DNA of 64,000 nucleotides, from positions 1 through 64,000 of the forward strand of contig JAULYZ010000032.1 in NCBI GenBank assembly GCA_032117595.1. Reading direction: 5' to 3'. The notes below the pieces were generated by a model. That model saw nothing but the letters and a program-made list of their open reading frames with translations, had not been told where the DNA came from and ran no database searches. A program made the translations under genes and the position numbers. The DNA is from WLJO01 sp032117595. Lineage in GTDB: Bacteria; Actinomycetota; Acidimicrobiia; Acidimicrobiales; Ilumatobacteraceae. This document shows positions 1 to 8,106 of the stretch, piece by piece. Every line of letters starts with the position of its first letter. The stretch's first letter is position 1.

Positions 1-19
1 CGGGTTCGTGCGTGATGTG

Positions 20-47
20 CCTGAAAATCCCCCGGCCGAAGGCCGGG
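20..47 (-). terminator. Candidate terminator downstream of truncated dapA
   Basis: A perfect 7-bp stem (CCCGGCC/GGCCGGG, 31-47) with a 3-nt loop is followed on the minus strand by GGATTTTC, a short U-tract. It lies about 85 bp past the dapA stop, in the direction of dapA transcription. The U-run is only four bases, so the call is moderate. Confidence 0.45.
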
Positions 48-107
48 ATGGAAATCAATGGGAAAATTTCGGCGCCGGAGGGACAAAATTGGGTGTTTCA
101 AATCATT

Positions 108-129
108 TTGTGATGGCACAACATCACAA
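108..129 (-). other. Hairpin directly after the dapA stop codon
   Basis: An 8-bp inverted repeat (TTGTGATG/CATCACAA, 6-nt loop) begins one base past the dapA stop. The surrounding 1-130 segment is clearly more AT-rich than the rest of the window. It could end the transcript, or mark the junction where the 3' end of dapA was lost. Confidence 0.4.
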
Positions 130-130
130 T

Positions 131-814
131 TTACCCGACTTGGAGTTGAAGCAGGTCGAACATCAGTTGATGATCGGTGCCGGACCACGCCGTGGCAACG
201 CCGATGACGCCAACAGCACCCACCGCCATGAGCGGCAACGTGAGCCCGTCGTCGCCGGAGTACACTTCGTACCCAGCGGGGGCCTGTGCGATGACGTTGG
301 CGGTCTCTGCCGGGTTTCCTGCGGCGTCCTTGAGGCCCACGATGTTCGGGACCTCGCGCGCCAGACGGAGAAGGGTGGCCGAGGTGATCTTGCGACCCGT
401 GCGGACCGGGATGTCGTAGACGACGACCGGCAGGTCGGTGCTGGCCGCCACGGCACGGATGTGCGCCTCGATCCCCGCCTGCGAGGGTCGGTTGTAATAG
501 GGGCACACCGCAAGGATCCCGGCGACACCGAGACGGCTCGCCTCTTTCGTCATATGGATGGAGTGAGCGGTGTCGTTGGTGCCCGAGCCGGCGATCACCG
601 GGATCGTGACCGCCTCCACCACGGCAGCGAACAAATCGAGCCGTTCGGAGTCGGTGAGCACCGGAGCCTCTCCGGTGGTGCCCGCCACGACGAGTCCCTC
701 ATTGCCGTGATCCTGCAGATAGCGAGCCAGCGTGCGGGCCCCGTCGAGGTCGAGCGCCCCGTCGGCGTCGAACGGGGTGACCATTGCAGTCAGGACGCGA
801 CCGAACCGGGCCAT
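131..814 (-). CDS. dapA: 4-hydroxy-tetrahydrodipicolinate synthase, C-terminally truncated
   Basis: DapA condenses pyruvate with aspartate semialdehyde in the lysine/diaminopimelate pathway. The TIM-barrel motifs are intact: GTTGEAP with T46/T47, Y133 in VVYDIPVRTG, R138, and the Schiff-base lysine K162 in GLKDAAGN. The protein stops at 227 aa, whereas family members run to about 290-300 aa, so the last barrel strand region and the C-terminal helices are missing. No DapA-like continuation is present in any minus-strand frame in 1-130. The start codon overlaps the upstream gene's stop (TGATG), implying translational coupling. It may be a decayed second copy or a paralogue; dapB lies at 6.4-7.2 kb. 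Confidence 0.8.
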   Translation of the reverse strand: MARFGRVLTAMVTPFDADGALDLDGARTLARYLQDHGNEGLVVAGTTGEAPVLTDSERLDLFAAVVEAVTIPVIAGSGTNDTAHSIHMTKEASRLGVAGILAVCPYYNRPSQAGIEAHIRAVAASTDLPVVVYDIPVRTGRKITSATLLRLAREVPNIVGLKDAAGNPAETANVIAQAPAGYEVYSGDDGLTLPLMAVGAVGVIGVATAWSGTDHQLMFDLLQLQVG

Positions 815-1446
815 CAGAACGACCCCTCAGCTGCACGGTCGATGCCGAGCGTCAGGATGAGGTCCTCGTGGAGTTCCATCCACACGTCGTGGTACGAGTT
901 GCACATCACGCCAGTGAACATCTTGGTGTCGCCTGCACGCAGCCGGTCGAGCGACCCCATCAGACGCGGGCTGTACGGCGACATCCGCTCGTGTGCAGAG
1001 GCAAACGCAGAGACCACGGGTCGTGCCCGGTCGTCGAAGTCGAGCAACCGGGCAATGATTTGCGAGTCGTAGGCGCTGTCGGAATGATCGTTCACGCGGC
1101 TCGCGTCCCCGTCGACGAGTTGCCAATCGCCGCAGAGCGACTTGAACTCGACATTGAGGTCGAGGAAGGTCGGGTAGGTGGCCTCGATTGCGGCGCGAAC
1201 AGCCTCGGGGGCGTCCTTGGCGAGATCGCCCCGGTGGGCTTCCTTGCCTGCAGGAGTGAGCTGCCACAGCGCCCGTGCCTCACGGAAGAGAGCGTGCTCG
1301 GCAGCCTGCAGCGCAACGAGGTGCTCCTCGACCTCGGCAAGCACCAACCCGGCGATCTCGGCGACCACATAGGCCTTGGCAAAGCCCTTGATTCGAAGGG
1401 CATGGAACGAACGGAACTGGGGATCGGACGCAGCCATCCGTGACAT
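814..1446 (-). CDS. Winged-helix-like protein of unknown role
   Basis: A 210-aa soluble protein. The first ~90 residues resemble a PadR/MarR-type winged helix (FHALRIKGFAKAYV... with an LTPAGKEAH-like wing motif). The remainder is helical with no motif I recognise. An ATG at 1446 is chosen; a second ATG lies three codons in (1437). It overlaps dapA by one base and lies 95 bp downstream of the ferritin-like gene, so it probably belongs to the same minus-strand operon under the TetR gene. Function is unknown; a regulatory or accessory role is only an inference. Confidence 0.6.
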   Translation of the reverse strand: MSRMAASDPQFRSFHALRIKGFAKAYVVAEIAGLVLAEVEEHLVALQAAEHALFREARALWQLTPAGKEAHRGDLAKDAPEAVRAAIEATYPTFLDLNVEFKSLCGDWQLVDGDASRVNDHSDSAYDSQIIARLLDFDDRARPVVSAFASAHERMSPYSPRLMGSLDRLRAGDTKMFTGVMCNSYHDVWMELHEDLILTLGIDRAAEGSF

Positions 1447-1541
1447 CGTAGTGAGGCTCGCCCGCCCATCCGGACGGTTTCGTGTTGCCGTTCTGCATCG
1501 ACCCGTCCGGACCGCCGTCCGGGCAGCGAGCCGCTCCCGGG

Positions 1542-2663
1542 TCACCCGGGGATCGGCGACGGAGCGTCCTTGCCCAGCTCGAACTTGAGGTACTCCTCGC
1601 CCGTGCTCTCCCAGTCCTCGAACTGGATGACGTTCATCTCCTCGAATCGACGGCGCAGCCAGGCGTCGTTCCGATCGAGCAGACCGAGCTTCTTGCAGTT
1701 GGGCACGATCTTGGAGAAGAGCATCTGCTGGAACAGTGCACGGGTGGGGTCGACGAGAACCAGCGGCACGATCTCGCGCGGCTTGATGCCCATGCGCTCC
1801 CACACCTCCTGGGAGAGGAAACGGTCGCGCATGCGGACCGCTGCCTCGAAGGCGAACTCCTGGCGCTCCCGAAGCTCTGCATCGCTCATCTCGTCGTACA
1901 CCTCCTTGAGCGAGAGCACGCCGAAGGCCACGTGGCGGGCCTCATCGCTCATCACGTACCGGAGGAGTTGCTTCAACAACGGTTCGCCGGTGAGCTGGTG
2001 CAGGAACCCGAAGGCGGCAAGCGCAAGGCCCTCCACCATGACCTGCATGCCGAGGTAGGTCATGTCCCAACGACTGTCGTTGACGATGTCGTCGAGCAGC
2101 GTGCGGAGGTGAGCGTTCACCTGGTATGAGCCGCCGAGCTTCTCCTCGATGTACCGGGCGAAGACCTCCACATGGCGGGCCTCGTCCACCACCTGGGTGG
2201 CGGCATAGAGCTTGGCGTCGTACCACGGGACGGTCTCGGTGATCTTTGCGGTGCACAGGAGCGCACCCTGCTCACCGTGGAGGAACTGGCTCAGGGTCCA
2301 GCGACGGTTCTGCACACCGAACTCCATCCACTCCTTCTCACCCCACTTCTCCACGGGGGTCCCGATGTAGATCTTCGGGTCCACGCCCGAGCCGATCACC
2401 GCTTGGTCGGCCGTGATCGTCTTTTCCAGATCGACCTCGGTGTCCCAGGGCAGGTCGGTCGTTCCGTTCCACTGACCGGTCTTCGCCTTCTCGTACAGAC
2501 GGCGCAGGGCCGGCCGGGACAGCGAGTAGTCCCAGGTGAAGATCGTGTCGGCGTTGTTCTTGACGATGTGCTCGACCTCGTTCACGTCGGTGTTGGAAAC
2601 CGACAGGATGGCCTCGATGTCGTTGAGTTCCGAACGTCCGAGGATGTCTTCGGTGGTGGACAC
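1542..2663 (-). CDS. Ferritin-like di-iron protein (R2/AurF-like)
   Basis: A 373-aa all-helical protein with the paired ligand motifs of ferritin-like di-iron oxidases: a Glu in FLHGEQGAL, DEARHVEVF, a Glu in MVEGLALAAF, and SDEARHVAFG. Known families with this layout include ribonucleotide-reductase-R2-like oxidases and N-oxygenases; the substrate here cannot be read from sequence. The start is GTG at 2663, preceded by CAGGAG with good spacing; longer upstream reading has no plausible start. It begins 29 bp after the TetR stop, so the TetR regulator probably controls it in one operon. Confidence 0.75.
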   Translation of the reverse strand: MSTTEDILGRSELNDIEAILSVSNTDVNEVEHIVKNNADTIFTWDYSLSRPALRRLYEKAKTGQWNGTTDLPWDTEVDLEKTITADQAVIGSGVDPKIYIGTPVEKWGEKEWMEFGVQNRRWTLSQFLHGEQGALLCTAKITETVPWYDAKLYAATQVVDEARHVEVFARYIEEKLGGSYQVNAHLRTLLDDIVNDSRWDMTYLGMQVMVEGLALAAFGFLHQLTGEPLLKQLLRYVMSDEARHVAFGVLSLKEVYDEMSDAELRERQEFAFEAAVRMRDRFLSQEVWERMGIKPREIVPLVLVDPTRALFQQMLFSKIVPNCKKLGLLDRNDAWLRRRFEEMNVIQFEDWESTGEEYLKFELGKDAPSPIPG

Positions 2664-2692
2664 GGTGTGTACTCCTGTGTGTGATCGATGGG

Positions 2693-3277
2693 TCAGCTGG
2701 TAGGGATGGCGAACGCGGGAAGGACGAACCGGCGGACGAATGCAGCTGCGTGCTGCGGGTCGGCGAGGTCGGTGGAGGGCGACGGCGCAAGGAAGTACGA
2801 GACCACGAGGCGGCTCACCCACTCGGCGAGATCGGCGGCGGCGTCGTCGGACAGAAAGGGCGCGAAGCGGGGGCCGAAGACGAGCGTTGCGGTGCTCACG
2901 ATCCGGGGCATGCTCTCGACGCCGAGGTCGCGTGCGACCGCACCGGGCTCCGAGGCGAGCATGAACTGCAGATGTGCGTCGTTGCGCAGCTGCTGCGTCG
3001 CATGACTCACGATGCCGATCACGAGATCCTCGAGGGTGTCGGCATCGGCGAGATGAGCATCGAGTTCGTCGAGGAACCGACGCACGTTGCGTTCCCGCAT
3101 GGCGTCGAAGAGCACGTCCCGGCCACCCGGGAAGAGCCGATAGAGCGTGGCCCGGGAGACCCCGGCCTCGGCGCTGATGTCGTCGATCGTCGCCCGGTCG
3201 TACCCCCACCGCTCGCAGCAGACGTTTGCAGCGTCGAGCACGCGGTCGGCGATGGAGGCAACGGGCAGGCCGGACAT
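2693..3277 (-). CDS. TetR-family transcriptional regulator
   Basis: A 194-aa protein with an N-terminal TetR helix-turn-helix (DDISAEAGVSRATLYRLFPG) and a helical ligand domain. The ATG at 3277 is preferred over a GTG at 3289, because a TAGTGT -10-like box ends 8 nt before the ATG, giving a leaderless start, and the GTG sits inside the operator. A perfect palindrome lies directly upstream, implying autorepression. The ferritin-like gene follows after 29 bp and is the probable target. The ligand is unknown. Confidence 0.85.
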   Translation of the reverse strand: MSGLPVASIADRVLDAANVCCERWGYDRATIDDISAEAGVSRATLYRLFPGGRDVLFDAMRERNVRRFLDELDAHLADADTLEDLVIGIVSHATQQLRNDAHLQFMLASEPGAVARDLGVESMPRIVSTATLVFGPRFAPFLSDDAAADLAEWVSRLVVSYFLAPSPSTDLADPQHAAAFVRRFVLPAFAIPTS

Positions 3278-3281
3278 CGAT

Positions 3282-3308
3282 TGAGACACTAGGACGGAAA
3301 GTGTCTCA
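3282..3308. promoter_or_regulatory. TetR operator: perfect inverted repeat
   Basis: TGAGACACT and AGTGTCTCA form a perfect 9-bp inverted repeat around a 9-bp spacer. The left half overlaps the TAGTGT box proposed as the -10 of the TetR gene, so a bound repressor would block transcription of TetR and the downstream di-iron gene. Confidence 0.75.
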
Positions 3309-3353
3309 GCGTCAACCAGTTGGCCGCCGGCAGCGGCCGCCGGTCGAGCGGCC

Positions 3354-4979
3354 TCAGGTGCCCGGGAACCGGTAGTCGGCGAATCGATCGCGGAGGGTCT
3401 TCTTGGAGAACTTGCCCACGCTCGTCTTGGGGACCTCGTCGATGAACACGACGTCCTCGGGGAGCTGCCACTTGGCGAGCGTCGGACGGAGGTGATCGAT
3501 CACGTCGTCCTTGGTCATCGTCTCGCCGGGACGCACCACCACACAGGCGAGCGGACGCTCACCCCACTTCGGGTGGACACAGCCGATCACCGCAGCCTCT
3601 TTCACCTTCGGGTGTGCCATCAACTCGTTCTCGATCTCCACCGAGGAGATCCACTCACCGCCCGACTTGATGAGGTCCTTGGTGCGGTCCACGAGGCGGA
3701 TGCGCCCGAACTGGTCAACCGTCGCCACATCGCCGGTGCGCAGCCAACCGTCCTCGGTGAAACTCTCACCTGCGCGCTCGTCGTTGTAATAGGTGCCCGT
3801 CACCCACGGTCCGGCGCACTGCAGTTCGCCGCTCGTCTCGCCGTCCCACGGCAGCGGGTTCGTCGTCCCGGGCTCGACCACGCGACCCTCGACGCCGAAC
3901 AGCGTCCGGCCCACCATGGTGCGCAGTTCAGCCTTCTCCTCCTCGGGCAGGTCCGCCTCCGAGCCGAGGATCGTGCACACCGCCGCAACCGGAGAGGTCT
4001 CCGTCATCCCCCACGCCTGGAGCAACGGCACGCCGAGGTCGGTGCGGAAGCCTTCCGACAGGCCTTTGGGCACCGCCGAGCCACCGCACGGGATGGCACG
4101 CAGCACATGCCGACGACCGCGCATCTCCGGGAGCACTGCCTGCCAGATGGTGGGCACGCCGGCTGCAACGGTGACGCGCTCGTCGACGATGAGGCCGGCG
4201 ATCGCCGGCCCGGAGAGATCCGGGCCGGGCATCACGAGACCGGTTCCTGCTGCAACCGCCGAGTGCGCAAGACCCCACGCATTGGCGTGAAACATCGGCA
4301 CCACCGGCAGGATGACATCGGACTCGCGTACGCCCACACCATCGGCGAACATCGTGGCCATGGTGTGGAGGAACGTCGACCGGTGGCTGTACACCACACC
4401 CTTGGGGTTGCCCGTGGTGCCGCTCGTGTAACACATCGAGGCCGCTCGGCGCTCGTCGGTAACCCTGAAGTCAACGGCAGGCGCAGACGCCAGCAGGTCC
4501 TCGTACTGATGGAGCGGGATCCCAGCCAGGTCGTCAGGGATGTCGCCCTTGCCGTCATCCATCAGCACGAGGTGCTTCACCGTCTCGAAGGTCTTGAGCA
4601 ACGGGGCCAGCAACGCCAACAGCGAGCGGTCGACGAAGATCACCTCGTCCTCGGCGTGGTTCACGATGTAGGTCAACTGCTCCGGGAAGAGACGGATGTT
4701 CAGTGTGTGCAGCACACGTCCCGTGCACGGCGCAGCGAAGTACAGCTCGAGGTGGCGGGCCGTGTTCCAGCCGAAGGTGGCGACACGGCCGAGCGGCGAG
4801 ATCCCGAGGGCGTCCAGCACACCCCCGAGACGGCGGGTCCGCTCCGCCCATGCGCCGTAGTTCGTCCGCTCACGCCCCGTTGCCGTCGCAGTGACGATCT
4901 CCTTGTGCCGGTGGTAGGTCTCCGCCCGTTCGAAGAGGTGCACGATGGTCAAGGGATAGTCCTGCATGGTGCTGTACAT
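3354..4979 (-). CDS. Long/medium-chain acyl-CoA synthetase (AMP-binding)
   Basis: A 541-aa ANL-superfamily ligase that would activate a carboxylic acid to acyl-CoA through an acyl-AMP. Visible motifs are YTSGTTGNPKGVVYSHRS (P-loop, A3), WGMTETSP (A5), GWLRTGDVA (A7), RIRLVDRTKDLIKSGGEWIS (A8) and the catalytic-lysine region KTSVGKFSKK (A10). The start MYSTMQDYPLTI is typical of FadD-like paralogues; TAACGT ends 7 nt before the ATG, so the mRNA is probably leaderless. It is divergent from the DedA-like gene, with 26 bp between the start codons. Chain-length preference cannot be judged. Confidence 0.88.
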   Translation of the reverse strand: MYSTMQDYPLTIVHLFERAETYHRHKEIVTATATGRERTNYGAWAERTRRLGGVLDALGISPLGRVATFGWNTARHLELYFAAPCTGRVLHTLNIRLFPEQLTYIVNHAEDEVIFVDRSLLALLAPLLKTFETVKHLVLMDDGKGDIPDDLAGIPLHQYEDLLASAPAVDFRVTDERRAASMCYTSGTTGNPKGVVYSHRSTFLHTMATMFADGVGVRESDVILPVVPMFHANAWGLAHSAVAAGTGLVMPGPDLSGPAIAGLIVDERVTVAAGVPTIWQAVLPEMRGRRHVLRAIPCGGSAVPKGLSEGFRTDLGVPLLQAWGMTETSPVAAVCTILGSEADLPEEEKAELRTMVGRTLFGVEGRVVEPGTTNPLPWDGETSGELQCAGPWVTGTYYNDERAGESFTEDGWLRTGDVATVDQFGRIRLVDRTKDLIKSGGEWISSVEIENELMAHPKVKEAAVIGCVHPKWGERPLACVVVRPGETMTKDDVIDHLRPTLAKWQLPEDVVFIDEVPKTSVGKFSKKTLRDRFADYRFPGT

Positions 4980-4986
4980 GGACCGG

Positions 4987-4996
4987 ACGTTAGTGT
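4987..4996. promoter_or_regulatory. Overlapping divergent -10 boxes
   Basis: The minus-strand TAACGT (4987-4992) lies 7 nt before the acyl-CoA synthetase ATG. The plus-strand TAGTGT (4991-4996) lies 9 nt before the DedA-like GTG. The two hexamers share two bases, so the promoters would compete for polymerase. No good -35 is seen. Confidence 0.5.
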
Positions 4997-5005
4997 GAAA
5001 GCCTC

Positions 5006-5698
5006 GTGAGCACCGCCGCCACACCGCCCGTCGAGCGCGACTCCCGCCTCCAGATCCTCATCGGGACCTACGTCGCTCTCTACGCCGCTGCGAACATCGG
5101 ATCAGTGATGGCGCCGCGCATCGTGGAGCGGAACCCCGAGTTGCTCCTCGCCCTGTCGAGCCGGATCCGACACCTCCTCTTCTCGGTGCCCGCCGGTATC
5201 TCTCCGGGCCTCTATGGCCTGATCGGCTTCGCCCGGATCTTCGTTGCCGGCACCGTGTGTTTCCTGCTCGGCCGCTGGTACGGAACCCGTGGGTTTGCGT
5301 GGCTCGACCGACAACTCGGCAACCAACGCCCTGCCGCTCTGCGCTGGATCGAGGCAGCCGCCGATCGGGTAGGTCCGCTGTTCGTCCTGCTGATGCCCGG
5401 CTCCAACATCGTCTGCGCGCTCGTCGGACACCGGCGAATGGCACCACGACTCTTCTTCTCCCTGATGGTCCTCGGCACCGCGGCGCGCCTCTGGTGGGTG
5501 TGGCTGGCCGCTGACCATTTCGAGTCAGAACTGAAAGACGCGCTTCGCTGGATCAGCCGCTACCAGTGGTGGCTCGTCGGCGGGTTCCTCGCCATCACGG
5601 TCCTCCAGGCGTGGCGCCGCGGTACCGCCACAGCGCGCGCGAGTGAGCCCATCGCCCGCGTCGAGCCCGATGAACACGATCCGCGACCGGGGCCGTGA
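5006..5698 (+). CDS. DedA/VTT-domain membrane protein
   Basis: A 230-aa integral membrane protein with roughly four to five hydrophobic segments. The centre carries DedA/SNARE-associated features: a glycine-rich re-entrant-like stretch (GLYGLIGFARIFVAG), RWYGTRG, and GPLFVLLMPGSNIVCALVG followed by a final helix pair. DedA proteins act in membrane homeostasis, some as lipid scramblases or flippases; the exact role here is unknown. The start is GTG at 5006. Its end overlaps the start of the next gene by 29 bp, suggesting co-translation. Confidence 0.7.
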   Translation: MSTAATPPVERDSRLQILIGTYVALYAAANIGSVMAPRIVERNPELLLALSSRIRHLLFSVPAGISPGLYGLIGFARIFVAGTVCFLLGRWYGTRGFAWLDRQLGNQRPAALRWIEAAADRVGPLFVLLMPGSNIVCALVGHRRMAPRLFFSLMVLGTAARLWWVWLAADHFESELKDALRWISRYQWWLVGGFLAITVLQAWRRGTATARASEPIARVEPDEHDPRPGP

Positions 5699-6362
5699 GT
5701 TGAACCGGACCGTCACGCCGCAGGGTTCCCCGATCAGCGATCGCTCCATCTTCATCGTCGGCGCGGGCGGGCACGCCAAGGTGCTCATCGACCTGCTCCA
5801 CGCGTCGGGAGAATTCGACGTGGTCGGACTCGTCGACAGCACGATCGCACCCGGAACACTCGTGAACGGCGTCGAGGTCCTGGGACCCGACTCGCCCGAG
5901 CACCTCTCGACGCTCCGCAATCGCGGTATCCCATCGGCGGCGAATGCCGTCGGCGGCATTCGTGATCGCTCGGTGCGCTCCTCGGTCTGGGACCGCCTGA
6001 GAGCCGCCGGCTTCCGACTCCCGGCACTGGTGCACCCACGCGCGCACATCGACCGCAGCGCACGACTCGCTGATGGCGCGCAGGTGCTCGCTGGCGCCTC
6101 TGTGGGCGCAGAGGCGTCGATCGGTGCGGACTGCATCATCAACACCAATGCCGTGGTGAGCCACGACTGCATACTCGGTGAGCACGTGAGCATCGCCCCC
6201 GGTGCGCTGCTGGCCGGCGGCGTACACATCGGCCCCAACACCCTGGTGGGGATGGGGGTCAGCATCTACCTCGGTCTGCACATCGGTGCCGAGGTCGTCA
6301 TCGCCAACGGCACCGCTGTGTTCGACGACATCCCCGACGGCACGGTGGTGCGGAACCGCTGA
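5670..6362 (+). CDS. NeuD-like sugar O-acyltransferase (left-handed beta-helix)
   Basis: A 230-aa protein with an N-terminal Rossmann-like part (SIFIVGAGGHAKVLIDLL) followed by hexapeptide repeats (ALVHPRAHIDRSA..., VLAGASVGAEASIG, VVSHDCILGEHVSI). This is the architecture of the NeuD/PglD family, which acetylates amino- or sialic-type sugars using acetyl-CoA. The histidine in VVSHDCILG matches the usual catalytic base. The ATG at 5670 lies inside the DedA gene end. No other glycan genes are nearby, so the substrate is open. Confidence 0.8.
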   Translation: MNTIRDRGRELNRTVTPQGSPISDRSIFIVGAGGHAKVLIDLLHASGEFDVVGLVDSTIAPGTLVNGVEVLGPDSPEHLSTLRNRGIPSAANAVGGIRDRSVRSSVWDRLRAAGFRLPALVHPRAHIDRSARLADGAQVLAGASVGAEASIGADCIINTNAVVSHDCILGEHVSIAPGALLAGGVHIGPNTLVGMGVSIYLGLHIGAEVVIANGTAVFDDIPDGTVVRNR

Positions 6363-6420
6363 CAGCGGTCCCGGCGGCCCGCGAGCCGCTGACCGGACCG
6401 GGGCACGCGCTCGATCCGCG

Positions 6421-7194
6421 TCAGAGGCCCAGGACCGGCTCGAGCCCGAGCGTGAACCGATCCGGTCGCGCAGCGATGCGGTGGCAGGCGAGCACCACAC
6501 CCGGCATGAAACTGGCCCGGTCGAAGGTGTCGTGGCGGACCGTGAGCGTCTGACCCGTGGTGCCGAGGATGACCTCTTGGGTCGCGATCATCCCGCGCAT
6601 GCGCACTGCGTGAACCCGGATGCCCGTGGGCCCGAGTCCGCCGCGGGCGCCCGGGTAGACCTCGTGCTTGGTGGGGTCGACAGCCCATGGCGCGGTTCGC
6701 GCCGCCGCCATTCGGTTCGCAGTGGTGACTGCAGTACCGGACGGCGCGTCGGCCTTCGCGTCGTGGTGCATCTCGATGATCTCTGCGGTCTCGAAGAACG
6801 GCGCCGCCATCTCTGCGAAACGCATCATCAGCACCGCGCCGATGGCGAAGTTTGCTGCGATGAGACAGTTGCTCGACACGAAGGCAGACCGGAAGGACGC
6901 GAGGTCGTCGTCGGAGAACCCGGTCGTGCCCACCACCGCATGCATCCCCCGCGCCGCCAGCCACGGCAGGGTCTCGCGCGCCGCAGCAGCAACGGTGAAG
7001 TCGACAACCACCTGGGCACCGGCGCGTTCGACAGTATCGAGCGAACGTTCAACGACAATGCCAGAACGTTGCTCCCCCGCCGCGAAGGGGTCCACCGCAG
7101 CGACGAGCTCGAGCTCCGGATCGGCCGAGACCGCTGCACAGACTGCAGTGCCCATCTTTCCGCCTGCCCCGACCACGCCGACCCTGATGCCCAT
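6421..7194 (-). CDS. dapB: 4-hydroxy-tetrahydrodipicolinate reductase
   Basis: A 257-aa protein, the usual length for DapB. The N-terminal NAD(P)H site GVVGAGGKMG, the middle VVVDFT and GTTGF motifs, and the catalytic EMHHDAKADAPSGTA segment are all present. It catalyses the second committed step toward diaminopimelate and lysine. It is convergent with the NeuD-like gene and divergent from surE. A GGAGG-like ribosome site lies about 11 nt before the ATG. Confidence 0.95.
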   Translation of the reverse strand: MGIRVGVVGAGGKMGTAVCAAVSADPELELVAAVDPFAAGEQRSGIVVERSLDTVERAGAQVVVDFTVAAAARETLPWLAARGMHAVVGTTGFSDDDLASFRSAFVSSNCLIAANFAIGAVLMMRFAEMAAPFFETAEIIEMHHDAKADAPSGTAVTTANRMAAARTAPWAVDPTKHEVYPGARGGLGPTGIRVHAVRMRGMIATQEVILGTTGQTLTVRHDTFDRASFMPGVVLACHRIAARPDRFTLGLEPVLGL

Positions 7195-7278
7195 GCCCGA
7201 TACCCCTCCGAACTGCCCGATCCCGAGCCGGTTCCCATTGTGCTACGGAATGCGCCGTCGGCCAGACTGCTCGGCGAC

Positions 7279-8055
7279 ATGGCACGCATCCTCATCACCA
7301 ACGACGACGGAATCGACGCACCCGGCATCTCGGCGCTGGCCCACTCCGTCGCCGACCTCGGCCACGACGTGGTCATGGCCGCGCCCCTGCACGAATCGAG
7401 TGGGTCGGGGGCGGCAATCGGGTACCTCAGCCACGGCGTCGACATCCGAGTCGAGGCCCGTCGCTTCGAGACGATCGACCACATCCCCGCCTACGGCGTG
7501 GAGGGACCCCCGGCTCGGTGCGTCTTCCTCGCATTCCTCGGGGCATTCGGCGACAAGCCCGATCTCGTGCTCTCGGGGGTCAACCCGGGGCTCAACACCG
7601 GGCGTGGCCTGCTGCACAGCGGCACCGTCGGAGCGGTACTCGCAGCAGCCGACTTCGGCATCAGCGGTATGGCACTCTCGCTCGATCTCGGTCCCGACAG
7701 CAGCGCCCGGTGGGCCACAGCCACCGAAGTGGCGCGGCGAGCACTCCCGGTCCTCGAGGCGGCACCCCGCAAGACCGCGCTGAACGTCAACATCCCCGAC
7801 CTCGAGTTCCGTGAGTTGCGCGGTGTCCGTCAGGCACGCATCTCCGCGTTCGGACCGAGTTCCACCTCGGTGATCGAGCTCGAACCGGGCCTCCTGCGCG
7901 TCGTGGTCACACCCCGCGAGGTGACCCTCAAGCCCGATACCGACACGGCTCTGGTTGCCGATGGTTACGTGTCGGTCACGAGCCTCGTGTCACCCCGTGC
8001 CGTCGATCCCGGCGACGCGCCGGACCGACTCGCAGCAGCACTCGGTATCGGCTGA
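7279..8055 (+). CDS. surE: 5'/3'-nucleotidase SurE
   Basis: A 258-aa SurE survival protein, a metal-dependent nucleoside-monophosphate phosphatase. The diagnostic N-terminus ILITNDDGIDAPGI with the metal-binding DD pair is complete, followed by VVMAAPLHESSGSG and LVLSGVNPGLNTG. The ATG at 7279 gives the expected MARILITNDDG start. It is divergent from dapB and convergent with the M16 peptidase gene. Confidence 0.92.
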   Translation: MARILITNDDGIDAPGISALAHSVADLGHDVVMAAPLHESSGSGAAIGYLSHGVDIRVEARRFETIDHIPAYGVEGPPARCVFLAFLGAFGDKPDLVLSGVNPGLNTGRGLLHSGTVGAVLAAADFGISGMALSLDLGPDSSARWATATEVARRALPVLEAAPRKTALNVNIPDLEFRELRGVRQARISAFGPSSTSVIELEPGLLRVVVTPREVTLKPDTDTALVADGYVSVTSLVSPRAVDPGDAPDRLAAALGIG

Positions 8056-8069
8056 CGCCCGGCTCCCAA

Positions 8070-8097
8070 CGGTTCGGGCACCCGACACCGCGAACCG
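8070..8097. terminator. Candidate bidirectional terminator between surE and M16 peptidase genes
   Basis: A 7-bp stem CGGTTCG/CGAACCG with a 14-nt loop sits in the 51-bp gap between two convergent genes. There is no U-tract, so it is a candidate only. Confidence 0.3.
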
Positions 8098-8106
8098 GGC
8101 AGCGCG

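Noticed and set aside
1447..1541. CCGGACGG/CCGTCCGG repeats as a terminator after the ferritin-like gene
   Set aside because: The arms are 25 bp apart or more, there are competing pairings and no U-run.
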